DNA from: Pseudobdellovibrionaceae bacterium
GTDB taxonomy: Bacteria; Bdellovibrionota; Bdellovibrionia; Bdellovibrionales; Bdellovibrionaceae
NCBI GenBank assembly: GCA_021731025.1
Contig: JAKFYD010000015.1
Location: 1-64,000, forward strand
Direction of reading: 5' to 3'
DNA: 64,000 nucleotides
Both the position numbers and the translations under genes were made by a program. The notes under the pieces were generated by a model. The model saw only the letters and a list, made by a program, of their open reading frames with translations. It had not been told where the DNA came from and searched no databases. Of the stretch, positions 9,390 through 18,158 are shown one piece after another; position 1 is the stretch's first letter; each line of letters opens with the position of its first letter.

Positions 9390-9896
9390 ATGGCCAAAAA
9401 AGCCGCCCAAAAAGGATCTGCTACGAAAGCGAAAGAAAAAACTAAAACAGCTAAGCCCGAAGCTAAAAAAGCTTCTAAGGCTAGCCCTGCAAAACCGGCA
9501 AAAGTTTCAGCAAAAGAAAAAGCAGTGACTGAAAAAGTGGCTCGGTCTCCTAAAGTTACTTCTGATGTTGATGATCATGAAGAGGTGTCAGAGGTGGCTC
9601 CGGTCCCAGAAAAAGCTGTTAAAGCACCAAAAGTAAAACCAGAACGGATTTCAGCAGCACAAAAAAAGTTGGATCGAGCTGCTGCAGAATCTAATGCTCA
9701 TTGGACAGATCTTCATCAAAAGCATTCTTCCGAGAAGCCGCAAGTTTATGATATGCGCGGGCAGTTTGAAGCCCACAAACCTTTGCAACATAAGGTTTTG
9801 GGTTGGGGTTGGGTCATGTCTGTCGAAAATGATCGACTCGAAGTCATTTTCGAAGATGGAAAAAGAATGTTGATTAGCAATTACAAAGCCCGTTAA
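9390..9896 (+). CDS. Lys/Ala-rich histone H1-like protein with SH3-like C-terminus
   Basis: A 168-residue protein in two parts. Residues 1 to about 95 are a Lys/Ala/Pro/Val-rich tail of the histone-H1 type, with repeated KA and AK units. The last 45 residues (HKVLGWGWVMSVENDRLEV and on) look like a small beta-barrel of the SH3/Tudor type, as found at ends of some helicases. I chose ATG 9390, which has GGGAGGGTGA 6 nt upstream; an in-frame GTG at 9381 would overlap that site. Role is probably nucleic-acid binding, inferred from composition and from its neighbours infA and tex. Confidence 0.65.
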   Translation: MAKKAAQKGSATKAKEKTKTAKPEAKKASKASPAKPAKVSAKEKAVTEKVARSPKVTSDVDDHEEVSEVAPVPEKAVKAPKVKPERISAAQKKLDRAAAESNAHWTDLHQKHSSEKPQVYDMRGQFEAHKPLQHKVLGWGWVMSVENDRLEVIFEDGKRMLISNYKAR

Positions 9897-9934
9897 GCTA
9901 TACACACAGAAAAAAGACAGGAAATAGAAAACGA

Positions 9935-10153
9935 ATGTCAAAAGAAGATTTGGCTCAGCTCGATGGTAAAGTGGTCGATGCCCTTGCAGGAGGGCTCTAT
10001 AAAATTATGCTCGACAATAATGTCGAGATTTCCGCTAAACTGTGTGGAAAAATGCGCAGATTCAACATACGTGTTGTGGTCGGTGATCGTGTGACTGTAG
10101 GTGTATCTCCTTATGATCCTACACACGGCCTGATCATGTACCGTCATAAATAA
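9935..10153 (+). CDS. infA: Translation initiation factor IF-1
   Basis: A 72-residue protein of the usual IF-1 length. It carries the single S1-like OB fold with GKVVDALAGGLYKI, the AKLCGKMRRFNIRV core and the VGDRVTV strand. It binds the 30S A site during initiation. It is the second gene of a block running 9390-12717. A basic start region and AGGAAATAG upstream support the ATG. The family's motif MRR/MRK is intact. Confidence 0.95.
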   Translation: MSKEDLAQLDGKVVDALAGGLYKIMLDNNVEISAKLCGKMRRFNIRVVVGDRVTVGVSPYDPTHGLIMYRHK

Positions 10154-10182
10154 TTACCCAACACATTTATTTTGAGGTTTTC

Positions 10183-12606
10183 ATGGATCAGGCTCTACAG
10201 GGTTATCTCAATCGTATTGTTCCGACTGTTGCTGCAAAATCAGCGCAGGCCGTTATTGAACTTTCGGCTGAAGGCGGCACAGTTCCTTTCATCGCTCGTT
10301 ATCGTAAAGAGAAAACAGGGAACCTGGATGAGGTGCAAATTCGGGCTGTGCTTGAAGCGCACGAAACTTTTAATGAGATCATCAAGCGCAAAACATTTTT
10401 GGTGAAAGAAATCGGCGAGCAGGGGAATTTAACGGCCGAAATTAAAAAACGTATCGACCTGAGCTGGGATCTTGGGGATTTGGAAGAAATCTATCGTCCC
10501 TTCAAGAAAAAGAAAAAAACCAAGGCGACAATAGCTCGCGAAGCTGGTTTAGAGCCTTTAGCCAACTGGATTTGGGAAGTTGGGCATGGTTTGTCTAAAG
10601 AAGATTCGACGATGGAAATTAAGGCGAAATCTTTTATTAATCCTTCTCATAAAATTCAAACTTACGAAGACGCTCTTAAAGGAGCGCAAGATATCATCGT
10701 TGAAAAAATTGCCAATGATCCTGATTTGCGCGCTCAAGTGCAAAAAAATTATATGGAAAAAGGTCGCGTAAGTTCTAAAGCGGCGAAAGGATATAAGCCT
10801 CACTCGAAATACGAAATGTATAAAGAGTTTGAAGAGGCTGTGAAAAGCCTTATTGAAACAAAATCGTCGCACAGATATTTGGCGATGAGGCGAGGTTGGC
10901 AAGAAGAAGAATTGAGTGTTGACGTCAAAGCGGATGATGACGAACTTCTTAAAACTTACGTTAGATTTGCGACGACAACTCCGGATAATTCTGTGGGTGA
11001 ATTTTTATCTAACGCAGCAAAGATGGCTCTAACAGTTTATGTAGTTCCTTCTGTGACCAACGAGGTTCATCGTCTTCTTAAAGATAAAGCGGATGAAGAT
11101 GCGATCAAAGTTTTCGCGGAAAATGTACGACGTCTTTTATTGGCATCGCCCTATGGACCTAAATGTGTTTTAGGTGTTGATCCTGGTTTGCGTACAGGTT
11201 GTAAGGTGGCTTTGGTTGATAAAGGTGGAAATTTTATTTCTCATACAGTTTTGCAAATTTTGGGAGATGGGGCGGACGCTAAAGCGAAAACTTTGTTCGC
11301 TGAAGTGATCAAACAAATTCAAATTGATGCTATCGCGGTTGGAAATGGAACTGCCGGCCGACAAACTGAAATTTTTCTGAGAAAAATATTAAAGGACTTG
11401 GGATCAAATATTCCTGTTATCATGGTTAATGAATCGGGCGCTTCGGTCTATTCGGCTTCTGAAGTCGCACGAGCTGAATTTCCTGATTTGGATGTCACGG
11501 TTAAAGGAGCTATTTCAATTGCGCGACGCCTGCAAGATCCACTGGCGGAGCTGGTGAAAATCGATCCTAAATCAATTGGTGTTGGTCAGTATCAGCATGA
11601 TGTTAATCAAACTCATCTTAAAAAATCTTTGGAAGCTGTCGTTGAAAGTTGTGTGAACAATGTTGGTGTTGATTTGAATACGGCATCGACGGCCTTGCTT
11701 TCCCACGTTGCTGGGATTGGGCCTGCGCTCGCTCTGAATATTGTTGAACATCGTAAGACAAAAGGTTTGTTCACGGATCGCAGTGAGCTCCAAAAAGTTG
11801 CGAAGTTTTCGACGAAAGTTTACGAGCAGGCGGCTGGGTTTTTGCGAATCCCCAATGGAAAAATGGTTTTGGATTCGACGGGTATTCATCCTGAGCGTTA
11901 CCCCGCAGTTCGTGATATGGCCCAGGATTTGGGGATTTCTTTAAGTGATCTTGTTGGCGAAGGAGCAAAAAAACTTTTAGAACACCGCTCGAAGTGGGCC
12001 AAATTAGTCGGTGAATTTACATTTGACGATATCGTCACTGAGCTGGAAAAGCCGGGACGTGATCCTCGGGATGCTTTTAAAATTTTCCAATTTCGCGATG
12101 ATATTTTTGAAGTTAAAGATCTTAAAGAAGGAATGATTTGCCCAGGGCTCGTCACTAACGTGACCAACTTTGGTGCGTTCGTTGATATTGGCGTTCATCA
12201 GGATGGGCTAGTGCATATTTCTGAACTTTCACATAAATTCGTGGAAGATCCCCGAAAGCATGTTAATCCTGGTGATCAAGTAACAATCAAAGTTCTTAAA
12301 GTTGATCAGGATAAGAATCAAATTTCGTTAACGATGAAATTGGACGCAGCTCCAGAGCGACCGGCACCAGAGCAAAGACGTCCACCGAGAGGTGAGCAAC
12401 GACCACGACCCGGTGCGAGTGGTGGGGCGCCTCGTGGCGATCGAAAGCCTGGTTCTGATGGGGGTCGACCTCGAGCGGCTTCGGGTCCACGACAAGAAGG
12501 GCGAGATCATCGTCCACCTTCGCGTGATCAACGCGATCAACGACGACCCTCGCAACCTTTTAACAACCCTTTTGCTGGACTATTGAATACAAACAATAAA
12601 AAATAA
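10183..12606 (+). CDS. tex: RNA-binding transcription accessory protein Tex with basic tail
   Basis: An 807-residue Tex protein. Domains in order are the N-terminal helical region with FIARYRKEKTG near residue 38, a YqgF-like RNase H fold (GVDPGLRTGCKVA), tandem helix-hairpin-helix motifs (ASTALLSHVAGIGPALA) and an S1 RNA-binding domain (about residues 648-720). After the S1 domain come about 85 residues rich in Arg, Pro, Gly and Asp, unlike the short end of most Tex proteins, which probably adds RNA contacts. GAGG lies 8 nt before the ATG. Confidence 0.95.
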   Translation: MDQALQGYLNRIVPTVAAKSAQAVIELSAEGGTVPFIARYRKEKTGNLDEVQIRAVLEAHETFNEIIKRKTFLVKEIGEQGNLTAEIKKRIDLSWDLGDLEEIYRPFKKKKKTKATIAREAGLEPLANWIWEVGHGLSKEDSTMEIKAKSFINPSHKIQTYEDALKGAQDIIVEKIANDPDLRAQVQKNYMEKGRVSSKAAKGYKPHSKYEMYKEFEEAVKSLIETKSSHRYLAMRRGWQEEELSVDVKADDDELLKTYVRFATTTPDNSVGEFLSNAAKMALTVYVVPSVTNEVHRLLKDKADEDAIKVFAENVRRLLLASPYGPKCVLGVDPGLRTGCKVALVDKGGNFISHTVLQILGDGADAKAKTLFAEVIKQIQIDAIAVGNGTAGRQTEIFLRKILKDLGSNIPVIMVNESGASVYSASEVARAEFPDLDVTVKGAISIARRLQDPLAELVKIDPKSIGVGQYQHDVNQTHLKKSLEAVVESCVNNVGVDLNTASTALLSHVAGIGPALALNIVEHRKTKGLFTDRSELQKVAKFSTKVYEQAAGFLRIPNGKMVLDSTGIHPERYPAVRDMAQDLGISLSDLVGEGAKKLLEHRSKWAKLVGEFTFDDIVTELEKPGRDPRDAFKIFQFRDDIFEVKDLKEGMICPGLVTNVTNFGAFVDIGVHQDGLVHISELSHKFVEDPRKHVNPGDQVTIKVLKVDQDKNQISLTMKLDAAPERPAPEQRRPPRGEQRPRPGASGGAPRGDRKPGSDGGRPRAASGPRQEGRDHRPPSRDQRDQRRPSQPFNNPFAGLLNTNNKK

Positions 12607-12627
12607 ATTTAACTAAAAGGAGATACC

Positions 12628-12717
12628 ATGGCGAAAAAAGCTAAAAAAGGCGTGAGAGCAAAAGCAAAGCGAATTCAAAAGAAGAAAAGAATGATTCGCG
12701 CAAAAAAGAAAAGCTAA
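12628..12717 (+). CDS. 29-residue highly basic microprotein
   Basis: A short open frame with one of the best ribosome binding sites in the window (AAAAGGAGATACC before ATG). The product has 29 residues; about two thirds are Lys, Arg or Ala, with no acidic residue, and it ends in KKS. It begins 21 nt after tex and is read in the same direction as infA and tex, which suggests a ribosome- or RNA-associated peptide, like the very short basic ribosomal proteins. No homologue can be named from sequence alone. Its stop lies 2 nt from the stop of the converging HAD gene. Confidence 0.7.
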   Translation: MAKKAKKGVRAKAKRIQKKKRMIRAKKKS

Positions 12718-12719
12718 GC

Positions 12720-13499
12720 TTAGTTTCTCTTTTTTAAAATTTGTTGGGTGATTTGGGAGAAACCAAGTCCACCCCGATGACCGGCGATATAGGCCGGTTT
12801 TTTTTTGATCACGGCCATGAAGTCTTCAATATTTTTGACTCCAAAAGAGTGGGGGAAATGAGCAAACATGGGCTCATCATTCGGAGAATCCCCCACGAAG
12901 GCACAGCGCTCGAGAGCCTCATGTCCTTTGATGTTAAATTCTTTTTCAAGAAATCTTAAGACCATTGAAACCTTGTCATAATCACCAAACCAACCATTCA
13001 CATGAATAGAGCTAACTTTGGCTTGGGCGCCGTGACGCTGAAAGGTCTGAACAATATTTTGAATTTCCTTATCGCCGAGTCGTGGGACGTCCTCGCAGAA
13101 ATCAATCGCTAAATCCATCATTCGGCAGAATTGATCACTGGCTAGGGCAGTACCAGGAATTGAACTCAATATTTCCGACTGAATGATTTCGAGCTTTTTT
13201 CTATTTTCCATCTGAATTATTTCGTCATAATGAAAATGGCGATACATTTTTTGATAATGGTAGCGAAAATAAAATCCTCCATTTTCGCCAATGATAGCTG
13301 TGACCGGCCAAAGGCGCGCAATCATCTCGCACCAACCGGCAGGGCGGCCCGTGACGGGAACTACGAAAATTCCAGCATTCGATAAATCCCACAGAGCTTG
13401 ATAGGCTTCGGGTCCAAGTCGGCCGTGATCAGTTAAAGTGTCATCGATGTCAGTGAAGAGAAAATCAATTTTGTGTTGGAATTCAGAAATATTTTTCAT
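12720..13499 (-). CDS. HAD-IIB family phosphatase
   Basis: A 259-residue soluble protein. The N-terminal motif DIDDTLTD (near residues 16-23) gives the nucleophile and acid/base Asp of HAD hydrolases, VTGRP is motif II, and GDSPNDEPMF near residues 222-231 is motif IV with two Asp. The cap is of the IIB type, as in sucrose- or mannosyl-phosphate phosphatases and Cof-like enzymes. The substrate is probably a sugar or small phosphate ester and cannot be fixed from sequence. It converges on the tex block. Confidence 0.85.
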   Translation of the reverse strand: MKNISEFQHKIDFLFTDIDDTLTDHGRLGPEAYQALWDLSNAGIFVVPVTGRPAGWCEMIARLWPVTAIIGENGGFYFRYHYQKMYRHFHYDEIIQMENRKKLEIIQSEILSSIPGTALASDQFCRMMDLAIDFCEDVPRLGDKEIQNIVQTFQRHGAQAKVSSIHVNGWFGDYDKVSMVLRFLEKEFNIKGHEALERCAFVGDSPNDEPMFAHFPHSFGVKNIEDFMAVIKKKPAYIAGHRGGLGFSQITQQILKKRN

Positions 13500-13529
13500 G
13501 GATCAAGTATAGTCTGTCCTGTGTCTGAA

Positions 13530-13557
13530 GCGCAAAGTCAAAAAAATCGACTTGCGC
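13530..13557 (+). repeat. Imperfect inverted repeat upstream of topA
   Basis: GCGCAAAGTC and GACTTGCGC pair with one bulged A around a loop of nine mainly A residues. The site lies 30 nt upstream of topA and 31 nt from the divergent HAD gene start. It could be an operator or a leader hairpin. No T tract follows, so it is not a terminator. Confidence 0.45.
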
Positions 13558-13586
13558 CTGCGGGGTAAAACCCTCATTTTGAGGTG

Positions 13587-16379
13587 ATGTCCAAAAAAAC
13601 TGATGGTTATAAATTAGTCGTTGTTGAGTCCCCGACCAAAGCCAAGACGATCCGAAAATTTTTAGGTAAGGATTACGTTGTTGAGTCTTGCATGGGGCAT
13701 ATTCGTGATTTACCTAAATCAGCGAAGGACATTCCTGAAAAAGTAAAAAAAGAAAAATGGGCTCAACTGGGTGTTAACGTCGATAAAAATTTTGAGCCCA
13801 TCTATTGCATTCCGCGCGATAAAGAAAAAGTCGTCAAAAATCTTCGCAGTAAAATGAACGATGCCAGCATTCTCTACTTAGCGACGGACGAAGACCGCGA
13901 AGGGGAAAGTATCAGTTGGCACTTGGTGGAAGTGCTTAAGCCAAAAATTCCGATGAAACGAATGGTCTTTCACGAGATCACTAAAGAAGCCATTGATAAA
14001 TCTTTGAGAGATACCCGGGAAATTGATTTTAATTTAGTGAAAGCGCAAGAAGCGCGACGAATTTTAGATCGCTTGGTCGGTTATACAATTTCTCCCCTAA
14101 TCTGGAAAAAAGTCGCTTACGGCTTGTCAGCGGGTCGAGTGCAATCGGTGGCTGTGCGATTGATTGTTGAACGCGAGCACGAGCGCATTCGCTTTAAAAA
14201 ATCAAGTTACTGGGGACTGCTTGCTTATCTTCTTAAAGACAATGTTCATTTTGAAAGCCGATTGCTGACTTATAAAAATCAGCGTGTAGCTACGGGAAAA
14301 GACTTTGACGGAACCACTGGAAAATTGCTTGCGGGCAAAGAAGTTTTTATCCTTGAACAAAAACAGGCTGAAGAGCTGCAAAAAAAACTGAATGCCAGTG
14401 ATTTTGTTGTTCAAGAGGTTGAAGAAAAGCCCGTTCATCGACGGCCAGCAGCTCCCTTTATCACTTCAACTTTACAACAAGAATCAAATCGAAAATTAGG
14501 CTTGAGTTCGCGTGAAACCATGCAGACGGCGCAGAAACTTTACGAACAAGGTTTCATCACTTATATGAGAACGGATTCGAATTCTTTGTCGACCGAAGCT
14601 ATTAATGCGGCTCGAAGTTGTATTCAGAAAAAATTCGGAAAAGATTATTTACCTCCGGCTCCGCGAACTTATGAAGGCAAAAAAGCAAAAGGGGCGCAAG
14701 AAGCCCATGAAGCGATTCGTCCTGCGGGAAATCGATTTGTAGACCCCGATGAAACTGGTTTGAGTGGCAATCAGTTGAGATTGTATGAATTAATTTGGAA
14801 AAGAACTGTGGCTTCACAAATGGTTGATGCTCGCCAAAAACAAGTTTCAGTAAAAATTCAATCAGATGAAGCTTTATTTTCGGCATCGGGAATGACCATC
14901 GAGTTTCCGGGATTTCTTCGCGCTTACGTTGAAGGTAGCGATGATCCTGAAGCTGAACTTTCCGATCGTGAAGTGCGTTTACCTGCTTTAAAAGCTAAAG
15001 AAAAAGTGAATTGTGAAAAATTAGAGCCCACTTCGCACGAGACAAAACCTCCAGCGCGATTCACTGAGGCCAGCCTGGTTCAGACGATGGAAAAAGAGGG
15101 CATTGGCCGACCTTCCACTTACGCTTCAGTTATTGGAACTATTATTGACCGAGGTTACGTGCGACGAATGGCAACGGCCTTAGCTCCAACGTTCACGGCA
15201 ATGGTTGTTTCAAAACTGCTGAGTCAATATCTTCCTGAATATGTCGATTTGGGATTCACTTCGGAGATGGAGCAATCTCTCGATAATATTGCCGACGGAG
15301 ATTTGGACTGGGAAAAATATTTGAAATCCATTTACTTTGGACCGAAGGGTTTGAAGGCTCAGGTTGAAGCTCAAGAAAAAAAGATTGATCCTGAAGAAGC
15401 TCGAACGATTAAATTGGAAGGCCTCGATAAGTATGCTTTTCATGTCGGGCGTTATGGAGCTTACTTGACGGCAAAACGAGATGGTGAGGATGTCAGTGCT
15501 TCATTGCCGGATTCAGAATCACCAGCGGATTTGACCGCGATTGTTGTTGAGAAATTAATTGATCAAAAAATTAACGGTGCGGACAGCATAGGTAAAGATC
15601 CAAAGACGGGTAAACCCATTTATGTTTTGAGCGGTCGTTATGGCCCCTATGTGCAATTGGGTGAAGTGTCTGATGAAAAAGATAAGCCAAAACGAGTTTC
15701 GTTGCCAGCAGGTGTGTTGCCCGAAACTGTTGATCTGAAGATGGCCTTGGATCTTTTGTCTTTACCGAAAGTTTTAGGGGAACATCCTGGAACGGGTAAA
15801 GAAGTAAAGGCCGGCTTAGGACGTTTCGGTCCTTATATCTTTCACGATGGGGACTATCGCTCAATTCCTAAAGGTCAAAGTTTGTTCGAGATTAATTTTC
15901 AGCAAGCCATGGAATTATTGAATCTTCCTAAAAAGGGGAGAGGTCGTGCAGCCCCCTTAAAAGTGCTGGGAAAATTTCCTGGAGCTGAAGACGAACTGCA
16001 GTTGATGAATGGACCTTATGGTCTTTACGTTAAATGTGGAAAGACAAATGCCTCTTTGACCGAAGGAATGACGGCGGAGAATTTGACTGTCGAGCAGGCG
16101 ATTGATCTGATTAAAGATCGAGGCTATGTGGCCTCTGCGCCTGCTAAAGGTGCTGGTAAAAAAAGTAAAACTACAAAAAAACCTGAAAAGAAAATCGAAT
16201 TCGTCAAAGTGAAAGAGGCTTCTGAGGCAGCGCCGAAAGTCATGGCTAAAAAATTGGTATTGACCGAGAAAAAAGTCAAAAATCCTAAATCAGATTTAAA
16301 GTCGGCGAAGACCTCGAAACAAAAAGCTCAAGTGTTGGGTGTTAAAAAAGTTGTAGGTCGGAAGAGTAAACGAGCTTGA
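13587..16379 (+). CDS. topA: DNA topoisomerase I
   Basis: A 930-residue type IA topoisomerase that relaxes negative supercoils. The Toprim fold shows VVESPTKAKT near the N-terminus and ATDEDREGE. The active-site Tyr is Y326 in ITYMRTDSNSLS. GRPSTYA is present near residue 510. The C-terminal third contains repeats of the form GRYGPYV, GRFGPYI and GPYGLYV, each about 80 residues apart, followed by a Lys-rich tail. No Cys4 zinc ribbons are seen, unlike the E. coli enzyme. ATG 13587 follows an in-frame GTG at 13584, and a GAGG at 13581 is unusually close to both. Confidence 0.95.
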   Translation: MSKKTDGYKLVVVESPTKAKTIRKFLGKDYVVESCMGHIRDLPKSAKDIPEKVKKEKWAQLGVNVDKNFEPIYCIPRDKEKVVKNLRSKMNDASILYLATDEDREGESISWHLVEVLKPKIPMKRMVFHEITKEAIDKSLRDTREIDFNLVKAQEARRILDRLVGYTISPLIWKKVAYGLSAGRVQSVAVRLIVEREHERIRFKKSSYWGLLAYLLKDNVHFESRLLTYKNQRVATGKDFDGTTGKLLAGKEVFILEQKQAEELQKKLNASDFVVQEVEEKPVHRRPAAPFITSTLQQESNRKLGLSSRETMQTAQKLYEQGFITYMRTDSNSLSTEAINAARSCIQKKFGKDYLPPAPRTYEGKKAKGAQEAHEAIRPAGNRFVDPDETGLSGNQLRLYELIWKRTVASQMVDARQKQVSVKIQSDEALFSASGMTIEFPGFLRAYVEGSDDPEAELSDREVRLPALKAKEKVNCEKLEPTSHETKPPARFTEASLVQTMEKEGIGRPSTYASVIGTIIDRGYVRRMATALAPTFTAMVVSKLLSQYLPEYVDLGFTSEMEQSLDNIADGDLDWEKYLKSIYFGPKGLKAQVEAQEKKIDPEEARTIKLEGLDKYAFHVGRYGAYLTAKRDGEDVSASLPDSESPADLTAIVVEKLIDQKINGADSIGKDPKTGKPIYVLSGRYGPYVQLGEVSDEKDKPKRVSLPAGVLPETVDLKMALDLLSLPKVLGEHPGTGKEVKAGLGRFGPYIFHDGDYRSIPKGQSLFEINFQQAMELLNLPKKGRGRAAPLKVLGKFPGAEDELQLMNGPYGLYVKCGKTNASLTEGMTAENLTVEQAIDLIKDRGYVASAPAKGAGKKSKTTKKPEKKIEFVKVKEASEAAPKVMAKKLVLTEKKVKNPKSDLKSAKTSKQKAQVLGVKKVVGRKSKRA

Positions 16380-16381
16380 GT

Positions 16382-18115
16382 TTAGAGCTCGAATTGTCTT
16401 TGTAACAACTGATAATAAAGACCTTGAGTATCTTTCACTAAATCTTCATGACGGCCATGTTGAATAATTTGTCCATGATGAAGCACAAAAATCGTGTCGG
16501 CATTTTTAATGGTTGCTAAACGATGGGCGATAATCAAAGTGGTGCGGCCCTTCATTAATCTTTGGAGAGCTTCCTGAACTAAGTGTTCGCTGGCCGCATC
16601 CAAGTTGCTTGTGGCTTCATCGAGAATTAAAATTTTTGGATCTTTCAACAGTGCACGAGCGATGGCTACACGTTGTTTTTGTCCTCCGGAAAGTTGGATT
16701 CCTTTTTCGCCGACTCGGGTTTTGAAAGCTTCGGGAAAACCCATGATAAAGTCATAAGCGTTAGCGGCGCGGGCGGCTTGTATCACATCTTCATCGCTAG
16801 CTCTTGGAAAGCCATAGCGAATATTTTCTTCGATGGTTGTTGAAATTAAAACGGGTTCTTGAGAAACAATACCGATTTGTTCCCTGAGCCAGCTGGGTTT
16901 CATTTTTGTCAGAGAGATTCCATCCAGGAAAATTTCACCGGACTGAGGTTCATAGAATCGAGTGAGTAAACTTGCAATCGTTGTTTTTCCACTTCCCGAA
17001 GATCCTACCAGAGCAACGGCCTGCCCCGGTTGGATTTTGAAATCGATGCTTTTCAAAACTTCGATATCAGTTCGCGTGGGGTAGGAAAAGTGAACTTTAT
17101 GAAACTCGATGCATCCTTCGACTTGGGCGCGAATTTCCCCTTCGTCTTTTTCTTCGGAAGTTCGCTCGATGATTTCAAAGACTCGATGGCTGGCGCCAAC
17201 TCCGGCCATGATGTCTCCCCATAAACTCCCCAAACTGCCAACCCCTATAGCGACAATCATCAGATAAAGCAGAAACTGAGTTAAGTCGCCGATCGACATT
17301 TGTGATAAAATAACTTCGCGACCACCGTACCAAAGCACAAAGGCCACCGCGCCAAAACCAGCCGTCATCGCCATGGTCATAAACTCAGCAATCGCTCGAG
17401 TTCTTGATTTTGCTGAAACGTACGACTGACTGAGAGCTTGTTGATAGCGATGAACTTCCGCTTTTTCTTGCACGAAAGATTTCACCGTGCGTAAACCCGA
17501 AATTGTTTCCTCGGCAACGATGCTGCCTTCAGCCAAAGCATTTTGAAACTCTTTAGAATATTTTCGTATTCGCTTTCCAAAATAAAAAGCGGCTAATGAA
17601 ATTGGTGGCACTAAAAGTAACATCAAGGCAGAAAGCCGCCACGAAGTGTAGAACATAAAAGCAAAGCCACCAATGACTTGGCCTAAATTTCTAAGACCTT
17701 GGGAAACATTAACACTCACTGTGTTTTGCAAAGTGGTGCAGTCGGAAGCTAAACGGCTCATCAGATCGCCGGTTCTTTGAAAGTCAAAAAAAGCCACTTC
17801 CTGAGAGAGGATTCTTTCGTAAAATTTTTGGCGAAGGCGAAGAACGATGCGCTCTCCGGTCAAAGTGAAAATGTAATAGCGAAGACTTCCAAAGACTCCT
17901 TGAACAACAAAAGCAGAAAACAAAAAGCCAACAGCTGGAAGTAGAAGATCATAGCGTTTGGGTTGAAGAACATTATCAACCATCCAGCGAATCAGCTGAG
18001 GATAAATTAAACTGGCGCCGCTAGAGATGACTAAAAATAGTAAACCCAGAAGCAGTGGTTTTTTTTCTGGTTGGATGATGGAACTTAGTCTTCGGAGAGT
18101 TTCATTGCGGGCCAT
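16382..18115 (-). CDS. MsbA-like ABC exporter (fused permease and ATPase)
   Basis: A 577-residue half-transporter. Six membrane segments lie in about residues 15-305. The ATPase follows, with Walker A GSSGSGKTT, Q-loop VSQEPVLIS, signature LSGGQKQR and Walker B ILILDEATS, then the switch His in AHRLATI. The family moves lipids, lipid A core, peptides or drugs as a homodimer or heterodimer in the inner membrane. I cannot choose between lipid flippase and multidrug pump; no lpxK or kdtA neighbour supports MsbA. It converges on topA with a 2-nt gap. Confidence 0.9.
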   Translation of the reverse strand: MARNETLRRLSSIIQPEKKPLLLGLLFLVISSGASLIYPQLIRWMVDNVLQPKRYDLLLPAVGFLFSAFVVQGVFGSLRYYIFTLTGERIVLRLRQKFYERILSQEVAFFDFQRTGDLMSRLASDCTTLQNTVSVNVSQGLRNLGQVIGGFAFMFYTSWRLSALMLLLVPPISLAAFYFGKRIRKYSKEFQNALAEGSIVAEETISGLRTVKSFVQEKAEVHRYQQALSQSYVSAKSRTRAIAEFMTMAMTAGFGAVAFVLWYGGREVILSQMSIGDLTQFLLYLMIVAIGVGSLGSLWGDIMAGVGASHRVFEIIERTSEEKDEGEIRAQVEGCIEFHKVHFSYPTRTDIEVLKSIDFKIQPGQAVALVGSSGSGKTTIASLLTRFYEPQSGEIFLDGISLTKMKPSWLREQIGIVSQEPVLISTTIEENIRYGFPRASDEDVIQAARAANAYDFIMGFPEAFKTRVGEKGIQLSGGQKQRVAIARALLKDPKILILDEATSNLDAASEHLVQEALQRLMKGRTTLIIAHRLATIKNADTIFVLHHGQIIQHGRHEDLVKDTQGLYYQLLQRQFEL

Positions 18116-18158
18116 AAAAGTTTTTACTCTGATGGCCCTTGTTTATCAATACTTAAAA

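Noticed and set aside
16140-16379. A separate gene in the Lys-rich end of topA
   Set aside because: It is continuous with topA in frame and has no start site; Lys-rich tails are known on topoisomerase I.
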